NCBI RefSeq assembly: GCF_003335215.1
Contig: NZ_QPGB01000002.1
Span: 496,001-560,000, forward strand
Direction: 5' to 3'
DNA from: Parvibium lacunae
GTDB taxonomy: Bacteria > Pseudomonadota > Gammaproteobacteria > Burkholderiales > Burkholderiaceae_D
Length of the DNA: 64,000 nt
In this document: positions 36,040-47,608 of the stretch, one piece after another
Layout of the letters: each line of letters begins with the position of its first letter
How positions within the stretch are numbered: position 1 is the first letter of the stretch
Program-made: the position numbers and the translations under genes
The notes under the pieces: model-generated
The model's input: the letters and a program-made list of their open reading frames with translations, nothing else
The model's database searches: none
What the model was told of the DNA's origin: nothing

Positions 36040-37371
36040 TTAATTTTTCTGCAGGACCGCAGCAAAGAAGGCATCCGTTGCATGCTGTTGCGGCCATAGT
36101 TGCAAATAAGGCCCGTCATCAACCGGTAACTCGATTTTTTGCTGCTTGAGAATCGGCGTCACTGGCTGCACCGTAAAACCACTGTGTGCATGCAAAAATT
36201 GCTCAACCACCGCCTGATTCTCTGCCTGCAGGACGCTACAGGTCGCGTAGACCAGCACGCCGCCGGGTTTCAATAACTTCGCCGCGGCGGCCAAGATACG
36301 CTGTTGTTTATCTTGCATTTCTTGCACCGTCTGCTCCGTTTGACGCCATTTCAAATCAGGATTCCGACGCAAAGTGCCCAGCCCGGAGCAAGGCGCATCG
36401 ACCAACACTTTGTCTAGCTTCCCGGCTAAACGCTTCAAGCGCTGGTCACCCTCATGTTCAATCCGGATTGGCGTCACATTTGATAGACCGCTCCGCGCCA
36501 GTCGTGGCTTCAATTTCGCGAGACGGTTTTCAGAAATATCACAAGCGTAGAGCCGCCCAGCAGAGCGCATCAGCGCGCCCAAGGCCAATGTTTTACCGCC
36601 TGCGCCAGCGCAAAAGTCGAGGACCATTTCCCCGCGTTTGGGTGCCAATAAATGAGCCAACACTTGACTCCCGGCATCCTGGACTTCGAACCATCCTTGC
36701 TGATAAGCCTCTAGTTTTTGTAAAGCAGGCCGTCCTTGAATCCGGATCGCATCTGGTAACCATTCTAGCGCGTGCGCCGTAATACCGGCTGTCTGTAATT
36801 GGCTTAGCACACCGTCCACCTCAGCCCGCATGCGATTCACGCGGATATCTAACGGTGCCGATTGCAGGCTGGCGCGTGCATAAGCCAAGCCAACTTCACG
36901 GCCATGATCAGCTATCAAACGCTCCAATAACCATTGCGGTAGGTTAGTCTGCTGTAGCAGCGGCAATGAATCACGATTCACCGCGCTAACTCGATGTAAC
37001 CAGGCGCGCTCCTGCCCTGCCAACAAGGTGTCAAACGCAGCGGGTGACGTGATTTCACATAACCCTAAGAGGGCGAAACGATGCCGCAGACTGCCGTCCA
37101 TGCCATCTGAAAAATGCTGAAACAAGGTGCGCCAACGCAATACAGCGTAAGCGGCTTCGGCAAGCAAAGCGCGTTCACGGGTGCCCAGTTTGGGGTTGAG
37201 CTTAAAGTAACGGTGTACCACCGCATCGGCGGGGTATTGAAACTTAAGCAGCTCACGCAGCAACTCTTCCAGGTGAGAAACCACATAGGTTGATACCCGC
37301 ACCTCCCGCACCACTGGTACTGGCGCTGGCGCCACTGCCACTTCAAGCGGTGCTGTATTGTCTTGGCTCAT
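36040..37371 (-). CDS. rsmB: 16S rRNA m5C967 methyltransferase RsmB
   Basis: SAM-dependent methyltransferase for rRNA. It has 443 residues. The N-terminal RNA-binding region (residues 30-170) is followed by the Rossmann core: LDFCAGAGGKTLALGALM, VLVDAPCSGLGTLRRNPD with one catalytic Cys, and YATCSVLQAENQAVV with the other. A Val/Ala/Pro-rich 25-residue N-terminal extension is unusual. Its ATG overlaps the purN stop as ATGA, so the two are coupled. Confidence 0.93.
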   Translation of the reverse strand: MSQDNTAPLEVAVAPAPVPVVREVRVSTYVVSHLEELLRELLKFQYPADAVVHRYFKLNPKLGTRERALLAEAAYAVLRWRTLFQHFSDGMDGSLRHRFALLGLCEITSPAAFDTLLAGQERAWLHRVSAVNRDSLPLLQQTNLPQWLLERLIADHGREVGLAYARASLQSAPLDIRVNRMRAEVDGVLSQLQTAGITAHALEWLPDAIRIQGRPALQKLEAYQQGWFEVQDAGSQVLAHLLAPKRGEMVLDFCAGAGGKTLALGALMRSAGRLYACDISENRLAKLKPRLARSGLSNVTPIRIEHEGDQRLKRLAGKLDKVLVDAPCSGLGTLRRNPDLKWRQTEQTVQEMQDKQQRILAAAAKLLKPGGVLVYATCSVLQAENQAVVEQFLHAHSGFTVQPVTPILKQQKIELPVDDGPYLQLWPQQHATDAFFAAVLQKN

Positions 37372-38030
37372 GCTTGCTCCTGCTTGATCAGTGAAAAGAT
37401 GCCGCTCGGGCGGTCCCCGGTGTCACGGGGGAGAAGCACGACGCGGTTATCTACACGCTGTAAACGCCCTTCGATAAACCATCTGACCGCAGCCGGATAC
37501 ATCTGATGCTCCAGCATCAATATGCGCGCTGCCAACGTGGTGGCCTCATCATCTGGCATGACAGGTACCACGGCCTGCGCAATGATGGGGCCATGATCCA
37601 GGTCTGCCGTCACGAAATGGACGGTCGCGCCATGTACCCTGACCCCCGCTTCTAGCGCCCGCTCATGGGTATGTAAACCGGGAAACGCGGGTAACAAAGA
37701 AGGATGGATATTGAGTAGGCGATCGGCGTAATGTGCAACGAAAGCGGGGGTCAAAATTCGCATAAAACCCGCCAAGACCACAACAGCAGGGGAAAATTGG
37801 TCAATCACCCTCATCAGCGCCTGGTCAAACTGTACCCGATCTGCAAATTGGCGATGCTCAACGACTGCGGTGGGAATACCCTGCGCCTGCGCGAAGCTTA
37901 GCCCCGCCGCATCGGCTCGATTACTGATAACAGCAGCAATTTTGGCGGGCCAATTTTCTTGTTTGCAGGCCCGCACAATCGCTTCCATATTCGAGCCACG
38001 GCCCGAAATAAGAATCACAATATTTTTCAT
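37368..38030 (-). CDS. purN: Phosphoribosylglycinamide formyltransferase PurN
   Basis: Third step of purine synthesis, using 10-formyltetrahydrofolate. It has 220 residues. The start MKNIVILISGRGSNMEAI is diagnostic. The catalytic set N107, H109 and D145 is present in LLNIHPSLLPAFPG and TADLDHGPII. It is the first gene of purN-rsmB-mscS. Confidence 0.97.
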   Translation of the reverse strand: MKNIVILISGRGSNMEAIVRACKQENWPAKIAAVISNRADAAGLSFAQAQGIPTAVVEHRQFADRVQFDQALMRVIDQFSPAVVVLAGFMRILTPAFVAHYADRLLNIHPSLLPAFPGLHTHERALEAGVRVHGATVHFVTADLDHGPIIAQAVVPVMPDDEATTLAARILMLEHQMYPAAVRWFIEGRLQRVDNRVVLLPRDTGDRPSGIFSLIKQEQA

Positions 38031-38121
38031 GTTGAGAGTGTAGCACTCTCTATCAGGGCTACTGAACCGACACCGAACAGTGACACAGCCCCCTCTTGCC
38101 CCGACTGCGAGGCAAAGGGAG

Positions 38122-39105
38122 CTATTTGCTGCTAGTTTTAATGCTGAGACGCGACGGATCTAACGTTAGGCCCCCGCGGTCAAGATCGGCCAAGTATTTT
38201 TCCCCGAGCGCCTTGGCTTCATCCTGATCCACAATGCCGCTCAGTACTAAGGAATAGTTAACGCCTTGGGTATCACGTTGGGTCGCCAGGCTAAAGGGAT
38301 AGCCACGATCTTTACTCTGCTCTAGTACGGTCAGCGCCTCGCGCAAACTGGAATAAGGGCCTACCTGTAGGCGTGTGGCTCCATGTCGCTGCAAAATGCC
38401 TTTCCCGGTCTGCAGTTCCACTTCAGCCGCCCAGGTGGCCAATTGTTGGTCCGGCACGATACCAATCGGTAAGTTCGGCTTACCAACAGGCGCAATATAG
38501 AATTGGTTTTGCCCTTCAAGCGTGTGGGACTGTTTTTCACCATTAAATTCTCTGTCTACTGAAATTTTTCCTTCAATCAAGCAGACGATTTCTTTATCTG
38601 GCGCATTTTTACCCCATAAGTCGGTCCCCCTGATACCCGCTGTCACGGTAGCAAAACGGATATCCAGCTCACGCCGTGTTTTTAACTTCGCCAAACTATC
38701 TGTGGTGAAGCGAAAGGCACCTTTTAAGACCGTCACCGCCCCCTGCAACAGGGCGGGCGTAGCGGCATTGGCTGGACCCGTTTTTAACACCAAGCCCTCT
38801 AACTTTAATTCGGCTTGAGCCCCCAAGCGAACAGCACTGCCATCACTTAAACGTAGCAGTACGCGGGCATCTTGGCCAGTATGCAAGCGTTCATTGCCTT
38901 GGAGCGCCATACCCGGTTGCAAGGGTTGTTTACGACCTTCCCGTTCAACCCACGCTGGGAGCTGAATGCCTTCCACGACAGCAATTTGCTTACTGTTGGC
39001 CAGTCCAGGCTGCGCGTGACTGGGCAGACTTAGCACGCAAACGAGTAAGCTGATTGAGTAAATGCTGGATCGAACAGCCAGCGTGTTACTGAGATAATGA
39101 AACAT
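38122..39105 (-). CDS. Exported FecR-domain protein with C-terminal SPOR domain
   Basis: 327 residues. A signal peptide ends near SHAQ-PGLA (about residue 32). A FecR-like domain follows: LQPGMALQGNERLHTGQDARVLLRLSDGS is its typical start (about residues 60-90), and AGIRGTDLW is the core motif. The last 80 residues are a SPOR-like domain (TRLQVGPYSSLREALTVLE, then YSLVLSGIVDQDEA), which in other proteins binds denuded peptidoglycan. The protein may be a periplasmic scaffold at the cell wall. No sigma factor or TonB gene lies nearby, so it is not a classical FecR regulator. Confidence 0.78.
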   Translation of the reverse strand: MFHYLSNTLAVRSSIYSISLLVCVLSLPSHAQPGLANSKQIAVVEGIQLPAWVEREGRKQPLQPGMALQGNERLHTGQDARVLLRLSDGSAVRLGAQAELKLEGLVLKTGPANAATPALLQGAVTVLKGAFRFTTDSLAKLKTRRELDIRFATVTAGIRGTDLWGKNAPDKEIVCLIEGKISVDREFNGEKQSHTLEGQNQFYIAPVGKPNLPIGIVPDQQLATWAAEVELQTGKGILQRHGATRLQVGPYSSLREALTVLEQSKDRGYPFSLATQRDTQGVNYSLVLSGIVDQDEAKALGEKYLADLDRGGLTLDPSRLSIKTSSK

Positions 39106-39204
39106 TACCCTCTCCCTAAAATTTAGCCTGCAAAAATTGGCTGGTGGCTTATCCGGTGGGCCACATAACAGGTCCGGTTGTCACTGCACACACATTCCCA
39201 ATGC

Positions 39205-39227
39205 ATGCTTTACGATCGACAAAGCAT
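39205..39227. promoter_or_regulatory. Inverted repeat in the gap before leuS
   Basis: ATGCTTT (39205-39211) and AAAGCAT (39221-39227) are separated by nine bases. It lies about 50 bp upstream of a TATAAT (39276-39281) that could be the leuS -10; the matching -35 is weak. It could be an operator for leuS or for the divergent FecR/SPOR gene. Confidence 0.3.
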
Positions 39228-39254
39228 AATGGATGTATTGTTATCTAACTGTGA

Positions 39255-41996
<2,742 letters not shown>

Positions 41997-42007
41997 GGAA
42001 TTGCATC

Positions 42008-42541
42008 ATGCATCTTGCCCTGCCACCCTGGCGCGCTTGTCGGTTCGTCACCACTGTCGTGCTGGTGTCATCCTTGATGCTGAGCAGTTGTGGCTTTAGT
42101 CCGCGTGGCCAAAGTGCTGTGCCCTATCAAACACTGGCGCTGACAGCGTTTACCGGGTCACAGTTAATCGGTGAGCTGCGACGAAATTTGCGCAATAGCA
42201 GCCGTGTTGAGCTGCGGCCCTCGCGGGAAGAGGCAGAAGCAACACTACACATCGCCAGTGAAACGCGTGAAAAACAAATTCTCACCGTAAACCGTGATGG
42301 GCGACCACGCGAATATGTCCTGCGTTTGCGCGTTCAGTATCAGATCGTTGATGTCAAAGGTCGGCCTTATGTGCCCATGACAGAGTTGATCCAGCAGCGT
42401 GAAATCTCGTTTAACGAGGGTGCTGTGTTGGCTAAAGAGTCAGAGGAAGCGCTGTTGTTCCGTGACATGCAAAGCGATATGGTGCAGCAGTTATTGCGCC
42501 GCTTAGCCAGCGCCCCTACCCGCTTGACCTTACCAGACTAA
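42008..42541 (+). CDS. lptE: LPS-assembly lipoprotein LptE
   Basis: Outer-membrane lipoprotein that plugs LptD for lipopolysaccharide export. It has 177 residues. The lipobox LMLSSC places the modified cysteine at C28, followed by GFSPRGQ, a common LptE start. The mature part has the alternating strand pattern with RPREYVLRLRVQYQI. It lies between leuS and holA, the conserved position of lptE. Confidence 0.92.
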   Translation: MHLALPPWRACRFVTTVVLVSSLMLSSCGFSPRGQSAVPYQTLALTAFTGSQLIGELRRNLRNSSRVELRPSREEAEATLHIASETREKQILTVNRDGRPREYVLRLRVQYQIVDVKGRPYVPMTELIQQREISFNEGAVLAKESEEALLFRDMQSDMVQQLLRRLASAPTRLTLPD

Positions 42542-42557
42542 CGCCGCCACCTCGCTT

Positions 42558-43607
42558 ATGCCAACTCTGCGCCAAGAACAACTCGGCCTCCATTTGCAAC
42601 AACCGCTGGCTGGGCTGTATGTGGTGATGGGCGATGAGCCCTTATTGGCGCTTGAAGCCACAGATGCTATCCGCCAAACGGCCCGTCAACAGGGCTACAG
42701 TGAACGCGAAGTGTGGAGCGTGGAACGTGGGTTTGACTGGCAAGCGTTATGGCAGAGTTGCCGCAACCAGTCTCTGTTTGGTAATCGTAAGCTGGTGGAA
42801 TGCCGCCTCCCGAATGGCAAGCCAGGCAAAGAAGGTGGACAAATCCTGGCTGCGCTGGCTGGCGAACTGGCCAGTAATCACGATAGATCGTGCTGTTTAT
42901 TGATTACCCTACCGCGACTAGACAAAGCCAGCCAAGAAACGGCCTGGTTCCGGCAGTTACAGCAACAGGGCCAGCTTATTTCCCTGACGCCGCCCGATCA
43001 CCGCCAGTTAATTGACTGGCTCGCGCAACGTTTGGCGCGTCAGCAGCAACATGCTAAGCGCCCCGTATTGCAATGCTTGGCTGATAAGGTCGAGGGAAAT
43101 CTGTTAGCGGCGCATCAAGAGATACAGAAAATGGGGTTGTTGTTTCCTGCTGGAGAGATCACCCTCGATAACTTACAAACGGCTGTCTTAAATGTAGCCC
43201 GCTATGATGTGTTTAAACTCAGCGAAGCGATGCTCACGGGCGATCGCCCACGCATGTTGCGTATGCTTGCTGGCTTACAGGGTGAAGGTGAGGCGCCGGT
43301 CCTGGTGCATTGGGCGATGACAGAAGATATCCGGCAATTGATTCGCTTTATCCAAGGGCGGCAGCAGGGTCAAGCAGTCGCCCAACTGGCACGTGAACTC
43401 CGGTTATGGCAGGGCAAAGAGCGTTGGATGGAGCAAGCGGCCCGTCGCCTATCGATGGAACAGGCGTATGCCAGTCTGCACTATGCCGCGCAAGTGGAGA
43501 AGCTGATCAAAGGCTTGCGACCACCGGGGTTGAATCAGAACATTTGGGGCGAGCTGACCCAATTAGCGATGCGTATTGTCAATCCGGCGCTGACGCTATC
43601 GGTCTAG
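42558..43607 (+). CDS. holA: DNA polymerase III subunit delta HolA
   Basis: Wrench subunit of the clamp loader that opens the beta sliding clamp. It has 349 residues. The N terminus LAGLYVVMGDEPLLALEATDAIR is the family motif, and KEGGQILAALAGELA and QLLIDWLAQ-like blocks match the AAA+ fold, which lacks a functional P-loop as usual. It follows lptE by 16 bp. Confidence 0.93.
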   Translation: MPTLRQEQLGLHLQQPLAGLYVVMGDEPLLALEATDAIRQTARQQGYSEREVWSVERGFDWQALWQSCRNQSLFGNRKLVECRLPNGKPGKEGGQILAALAGELASNHDRSCCLLITLPRLDKASQETAWFRQLQQQGQLISLTPPDHRQLIDWLAQRLARQQQHAKRPVLQCLADKVEGNLLAAHQEIQKMGLLFPAGEITLDNLQTAVLNVARYDVFKLSEAMLTGDRPRMLRMLAGLQGEGEAPVLVHWAMTEDIRQLIRFIQGRQQGQAVAQLARELRLWQGKERWMEQAARRLSMEQAYASLHYAAQVEKLIKGLRPPGLNQNIWGELTQLAMRIVNPALTLSV

Positions 43608-43689
43608 CGTCGTTCTGCCCTGAGTCAAAAGCAAATCGCCAAACCCTGCTACACTGCAAGTCTAATGGAATATGAGTAAGCGTTTTATT

Positions 43690-44946
43690 ATGGATATTGA
43701 CCTTTATATCAACACCCTTGGCCGCCAAGCACGGGCGGCCAGCCGTGCGATGGCCACCGCCAGCAGCGCGCAAAAGAACGCAGCCCTGCGGCATATCGCC
43801 GAGAATATCCGGCAGCAGGCAGAGGCGCTGAAAGCAGCCAACCAACAAGATTTGGCGCAAGCCCAGAAAAATGGCTTAGAGCCTGCTTTGCTTGATCGCT
43901 TGACACTCTCGGATCAAGCGATAGCGACCATGGCTGAAGGCTTGGAACAAATCGCAGCGCTACCCGACCCGATTGGTGAAATCACCCAACTGCGGCGACG
44001 CCCCAGCGGTATTCAGGTGGGGCAGATGCGCGTACCGCTGGGCGTGATCGGTATTATTTATGAAGCACGCCCAAACGTCACCGTCGATGCCGCAGGGTTA
44101 TGTATTAAATCGGGCAATGCCACCATTTTACGGGGTGGCTCAGAAGCGCTCCATTGCAACCAAGCCTTAGCGTTACTCGTTAAGCAAGGCTTGGCCAGTG
44201 CCGGCTTACCGGACCATGCGGTTCAGGTGATTGAGACGACAGATCGAGCTGCCGTCGGGGCGTTGATTACGCTGACTGAGTTTGTCGATGTCATCGTTCC
44301 TCGAGGTGGAAAAGGCTTGATTGAAAGAATCAGTCGTGAAGCCCGGGTTCCCGTGATTAAACATCTGGACGGGATTTGCCATGTTTATATTGACGATAAA
44401 GCCGATTTGGACAAAGCGATTCGGATAGCCGACAATGCCAAAACCCACCGTTATGGCACCTGCAACACCATGGAAACCCTGCTGGTTCACCGCCATATTG
44501 CAACCCAGGTGTTACCCCCCCTTGCCAAGATTTATCAGGAAAAAGGGGTCGAACTACGGGGTTGCGCGGCAACGCAAGGGGTTTTAACCGGCATCAAGTC
44601 GGCCCAGGAAGCCGACTGGCATACCGAATACTTGGCGCCGATTTTATCGATCAAAATAGTTCATGATCTGGATGCGGCAATCACACATATCAATCATTAC
44701 AGCAGCCAACATACGGATGCGATCGTAACGGAAGACTACACGCGGGCCTTACGCTTTCTGCGTGAAGTAGACTCGGCCTCCGTCATGGTCAACGCGTCGA
44801 CTCGCTTTGCAGATGGCTTTGAGTACGGACTGGGCGCAGAAATTGGCATCTCCACCGATAAGATTCATGCCCGGGGTCCGGTTGGTTTAGAAGGGCTGAC
44901 CAGCATGAAGTATGTCGTACTGGGGAATGGTGAAATCCGTCAGTAA
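43690..44946 (+). CDS. proA: Gamma-glutamyl phosphate reductase ProA
   Basis: Second step of proline synthesis, reducing glutamyl 5-phosphate to the semialdehyde. It has 418 residues. [23 protein letters not shown] and the catalytic-Cys segment [13 protein letters not shown] are conserved. I took the ATG at 43690 ([18 protein letters not shown]) because GAGTAAG precedes it at a good distance; an in-frame ATG six codons upstream is possible. It stands alone after holA, with no proB partner here. Confidence 0.95.
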   Translation: MDIDLYINTLGRQARAASRAMATASSAQKNAALRHIAENIRQQAEALKAANQQDLAQAQKNGLEPALLDRLTLSDQAIATMAEGLEQIAALPDPIGEITQLRRRPSGIQVGQMRVPLGVIGIIYEARPNVTVDAAGLCIKSGNATILRGGSEALHCNQALALLVKQGLASAGLPDHAVQVIETTDRAAVGALITLTEFVDVIVPRGGKGLIERISREARVPVIKHLDGICHVYIDDKADLDKAIRIADNAKTHRYGTCNTMETLLVHRHIATQVLPPLAKIYQEKGVELRGCAATQGVLTGIKSAQEADWHTEYLAPILSIKIVHDLDAAITHINHYSSQHTDAIVTEDYTRALRFLREVDSASVMVNASTRFADGFEYGLGAEIGISTDKIHARGPVGLEGLTSMKYVVLGNGEIRQ

Positions 44947-45015
44947 ACCCACACCAGAGTACCCCATCGCGCAGTGACGGTAGCGTAGCAGCCAAGGCGA
45001 GGTAATTCAACGATA

Positions 45016-45194
45016 GAAGAAAAAAAGAGCATGCGTTTGCATGCTCTTTAACGTGGTTTGTTTGCTGCTAGTAATTACGCTGTGCAGCCACAAACCTCTG
45101 TACAACGGCTTAATTGTGTAAACCGGCTCGTTCGGTTGTCCCCTAGGTTAGCACCCTCTTTTGTATTCAAATCATCCAGCTACACCTAGACAAG
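45016..45194 (-). ncRNA. Candidate small structured RNA of about 180 nt, family unknown
   Basis: The region between proA and the LuxR gene on the minus strand has its own promoter (TTGACA-N17-CTTAAT) and its own terminator, and the bases between fold into consecutive stems. Stem 1 (45136-45193): TTGTC/GACAA, TAGGT/ACCTA and TAGC/GCTA, 14 bp with two bulges and a 26-nt loop. Stem 2: AACCG/CGGTT. A smaller stem ACAA/TTGT lies near 45100-45120. Stem 3 (45055-45096): GGTTTGT/ACAAACC plus GCTGC/GCAGC, 12 bp. The terminator stem follows. No reading frame of note is inside. It is not like 6S RNA, tmRNA or RNase P as far as I can compare. Confidence 0.6.
45018..45049 (-). terminator. Intrinsic terminator of the candidate small RNA
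   Basis: AAAGAGCATGC (45024-45034) pairs with GCATGCTCTTT (45039-45049) around a GTTT loop. On the minus strand the stem runs into seven T bases and then CTTC, so the best orientation is minus. It may also act weakly on the proA transcript. Confidence 0.82.
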
Positions 45195-45200
45195 ATATAG

Positions 45201-45229
45201 ATTAAGTGTTTCCTTGACTACCGTGTCAA
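45201..45229 (-). promoter_or_regulatory. Sigma-70 promoter of the candidate small RNA
   Basis: On the minus strand there is a perfect TTGACA (45224-45229), exactly 17 bp, and CTTAAT (45201-45206, four of six). The predicted start at about 45194 coincides with the first base of stem 1. The -35 also lies inside an inverted repeat TTGAC-N6-GTCAA, which could be an operator. Confidence 0.7.
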
Positions 45230-45353
45230 AGGTTCTTGATTGAATGGGCCAGACGGCCTAATGAAAATCGTTTAAGAAGAGAACAATGTCGCATTTCCCA
45301 CATCCCAGCGGGAAAGCGTATAGCGAGCGAGTGCCTTTTGTTAAACTTGAGTA

Positions 45354-46196
45354 ATGAGCGAAACGTCTTCTTCACAACATTCTTATGCTGAGGTTTTATT
45401 TGGTGCGTTAGAGCGCCTGCAAGACGTCACCACACCCAAAGCGCTCGCCAACTGGGTTGAGACGGAATTACGCGCCATTTTCCCGTTTGGTGCCTGCGTG
45501 ATTGCGCTCGGGCGCGTTCATCCAGATATTAGCCTGTCACCGATTTGTAGCACCCCGGCATTCCCTGAAAGCTTGCTGCGCAGTTTCCGCGTTCTCACGG
45601 ATGGCAGTGCTATTCCCTTGCTGCAATCTTGGTTAAGCCAGCAAAAAGCCCTGCTGTTAGATTTGACCGCAACATACGCTGGCTTTGCACCACTCTGGTT
45701 AAATGTGCTACGCCAGCACGGTTACCGTCAAACAGCCATGCAAGCCAGCTATGACTTGCGGGGCAGGCGCTTGGTCTATGTGTGTTTTCTGGATGTGGGC
45801 ATCAAAAATCCTGAGGCAACGCGCCGCATTCTCAATATCATGATGCCGCATATTGCCCAAGCGGTTGGCCAAGTGTATCGCAGCATGCGCCGCAAACAGT
45901 TGGCTGCCGACAGCACTGCAGAGGTGACGCTCTCACTGCGCGAACGGGAAGTCCTCAAGTGGATTCGTGAGGGCAAAACCAATCGCGAAATTTCCGACAT
46001 CATGGGCTTATCTTTCAAGACCATTAAAAACCACGTCGAAAACATCCTTGAAAAACTCGGGGTTGCTAACCGTGCTGAAGCCGTAGCCAAAGCCGTTTCT
46101 CAAGATTTCTTGGAAAGCCGGTTGGATTTGCCGACCCAAGGCCTACAGTTTCATGAGGCGACTGACGACCACGACCCTAACCCCAAAAGCGTCTGA
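45354..46196 (+). CDS. LuxR-type transcription regulator with an uncharacterised sensor half
   Basis: 280 residues. The C-terminal helix-turn-helix (about 190-255) is a standard GerE/LuxR domain: LSLREREVLKWIREGKTNREISDIMGLSFKTIKNHVENIL. The N-terminal 180 residues have a GAF-like feel (WVETELRAIFPFGACVIALG) but no autoinducer-binding or receiver residues that I can recognise. Proteins of this build include EpsA-type regulators of exopolysaccharide clusters, yet no such cluster is adjacent. It faces the candidate small RNA, which is transcribed away from it. Confidence 0.85.
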   Translation: MSETSSSQHSYAEVLFGALERLQDVTTPKALANWVETELRAIFPFGACVIALGRVHPDISLSPICSTPAFPESLLRSFRVLTDGSAIPLLQSWLSQQKALLLDLTATYAGFAPLWLNVLRQHGYRQTAMQASYDLRGRRLVYVCFLDVGIKNPEATRRILNIMMPHIAQAVGQVYRSMRRKQLAADSTAEVTLSLREREVLKWIREGKTNREISDIMGLSFKTIKNHVENILEKLGVANRAEAVAKAVSQDFLESRLDLPTQGLQFHEATDDHDPNPKSV

Positions 46197-46212
46197 GCCC
46201 GGTAGCCGCAGA

Positions 46213-47565
46213 TTAACTTGCTGATTGCTGCTGCACCCGCACCGCTAGAGTGTTATCCGCAAATTGCAACTGCAGGTGGGCTTCTCCCTGCGCGGCTGCA
46301 GCGGTCGTGATCAGACGACCGCGGTCATCGTAAACCAAGACATAGCCACGTCGCAAAATATGCTGTGGGTTGAGTAGTGTTAAGGCCTGCTCTTGCTGCT
46401 GTAAACGCTGCTGATGGCGCTGCCAACCCGCCTCAATAGCCGCCTGCCATCGAGCAGTCAGCGTCTGCAGCGCTTGCCGCTGGGATTGGGGGCCTGGCAC
46501 ACGCTGCCAGTATTCCTGGAATCGTTGCAACCGGAATTGCTGGCGCTGGTAAGGCACGGTGAGGGCTGCGGGTAACCGTTGCTGATACGCCTGCAAGCGC
46601 CAGCGCCAACGCTCGGTAACCCGACTGATTTGCCCCAGCTCACGCTGATACCCATCTAATCGCTGCTGCCATTGCTGACACTGGCGCTCCCAACTGAGTT
46701 GTAGCTGGCGTTGCGAGGTAGTGCATTGTTGCTGAATTTCACGTAAAGCCAAGCAACATAGCTCGGCCGCCGCGGTTGGCGTTGCAGCCCGCTGGCTGGC
46801 CGCGAAATCTGCCAGCGTAAAGTCAGTCTCGTGACCAATGCCAGTGATCACTGGAATCGAACTTGCGGCCAGTTGGCGTGCCAAGTCCTCATCATTAAAG
46901 GCCCATAAATCCTCAATGCTTCCGCCCCCTCGTACCACGAGCAACACGTCGATCTCAGCGCGCTGTTGAATCGTTTTTAGCATGCTGCATAGCGCACTGG
47001 CAGCTGGCGCCCCTTGCACCGGAACAGGATAAAGCACAACGGGTAGATGCGGTGCCCGCCGCGCCAACGTACTTAACACATCGCGCAGCGCCGCTGCTTG
47101 GGGTGAGGTCATCACCCCCACTCGGCGGGGGTAGCGAGGCAACGGTTTTTTTTGCTCAGGCGCAAACAAACCCTCCGCAGCAAGCTTTTCTTTGAGGCGG
47201 ATAAATTCGGCATACAAATCCCCAACACCGGCGCGCCGCATGGACTCGACACTCAATTGAAACTCGCCACGCGGCTCATACATGGTTACCGTAGCGCGAA
47301 TTTCAACCCGCTCGCCATCACGCGGTACCCAATCCACCCATTGCGCCCGCCCCTTGAACATCACAGCCCGGACTTGTGCTTGCGCATCTTTTAAACTGAA
47401 ATACCAATGCCCACTGCTGGCACGCGTAAAGTTAGAGAGCTCGCCGCGCACCGTCAGGAGTGGGAAGGTACGCTGCAACAGCCCAGCAACGCTGCGATTC
47501 AGTTCGCTCACGGTCAAGACGGTCGGGGGGAGTCCGGCTACAATCGAAGGGTTTTGTGTCATCAT
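46213..47565 (-). CDS. xseA: Exodeoxyribonuclease VII large subunit XseA
   Basis: Large subunit of the single-strand exonuclease Exo VII. It has 450 residues. The N-terminal OB fold (VSELNRSVAGLLQRTFPLLTVRGELSNF), the catalytic region with VRGGGSIEDLWAFNDEDLAR and ITGIGHETDFTLADFAA, and a long Gln/Arg-rich coiled coil are in the usual order. Start codons at 47565 and 47562 are both possible. It is divergent from dadA, and the small subunit xseB is not in the window. Confidence 0.96.
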   Translation of the reverse strand: MMTQNPSIVAGLPPTVLTVSELNRSVAGLLQRTFPLLTVRGELSNFTRASSGHWYFSLKDAQAQVRAVMFKGRAQWVDWVPRDGERVEIRATVTMYEPRGEFQLSVESMRRAGVGDLYAEFIRLKEKLAAEGLFAPEQKKPLPRYPRRVGVMTSPQAAALRDVLSTLARRAPHLPVVLYPVPVQGAPAASALCSMLKTIQQRAEIDVLLVVRGGGSIEDLWAFNDEDLARQLAASSIPVITGIGHETDFTLADFAASQRAATPTAAAELCCLALREIQQQCTTSQRQLQLSWERQCQQWQQRLDGYQRELGQISRVTERWRWRLQAYQQRLPAALTVPYQRQQFRLQRFQEYWQRVPGPQSQRQALQTLTARWQAAIEAGWQRHQQRLQQQEQALTLLNPQHILRRGYVLVYDDRGRLITTAAAAQGEAHLQLQFADNTLAVRVQQQSAS

Positions 47566-47608
47566 GCCAGCATTATGGCAAAACTTGGGGTCAGATACAG
47601 GTAGTCGT

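Noticed and set aside
45016-45194. Candidate RNA read as 6S RNA or tmRNA
   Set aside because: The length is close to 6S, but it folds as several separate stems instead of one long bubble hairpin. No tRNA-like ends or tag frame are present.
45211-45229. TTGAC...GTCAA near the small RNA promoter read as an FNR box
   Set aside because: The half sites are six bases apart, whereas FNR sites need four, so it does not fit.
47282-47608. Long N-terminal extension of dadA
   Set aside because: It is antisense to xseA and precedes the FAD-binding start of DadA; the ATG at 47609 fits the family.
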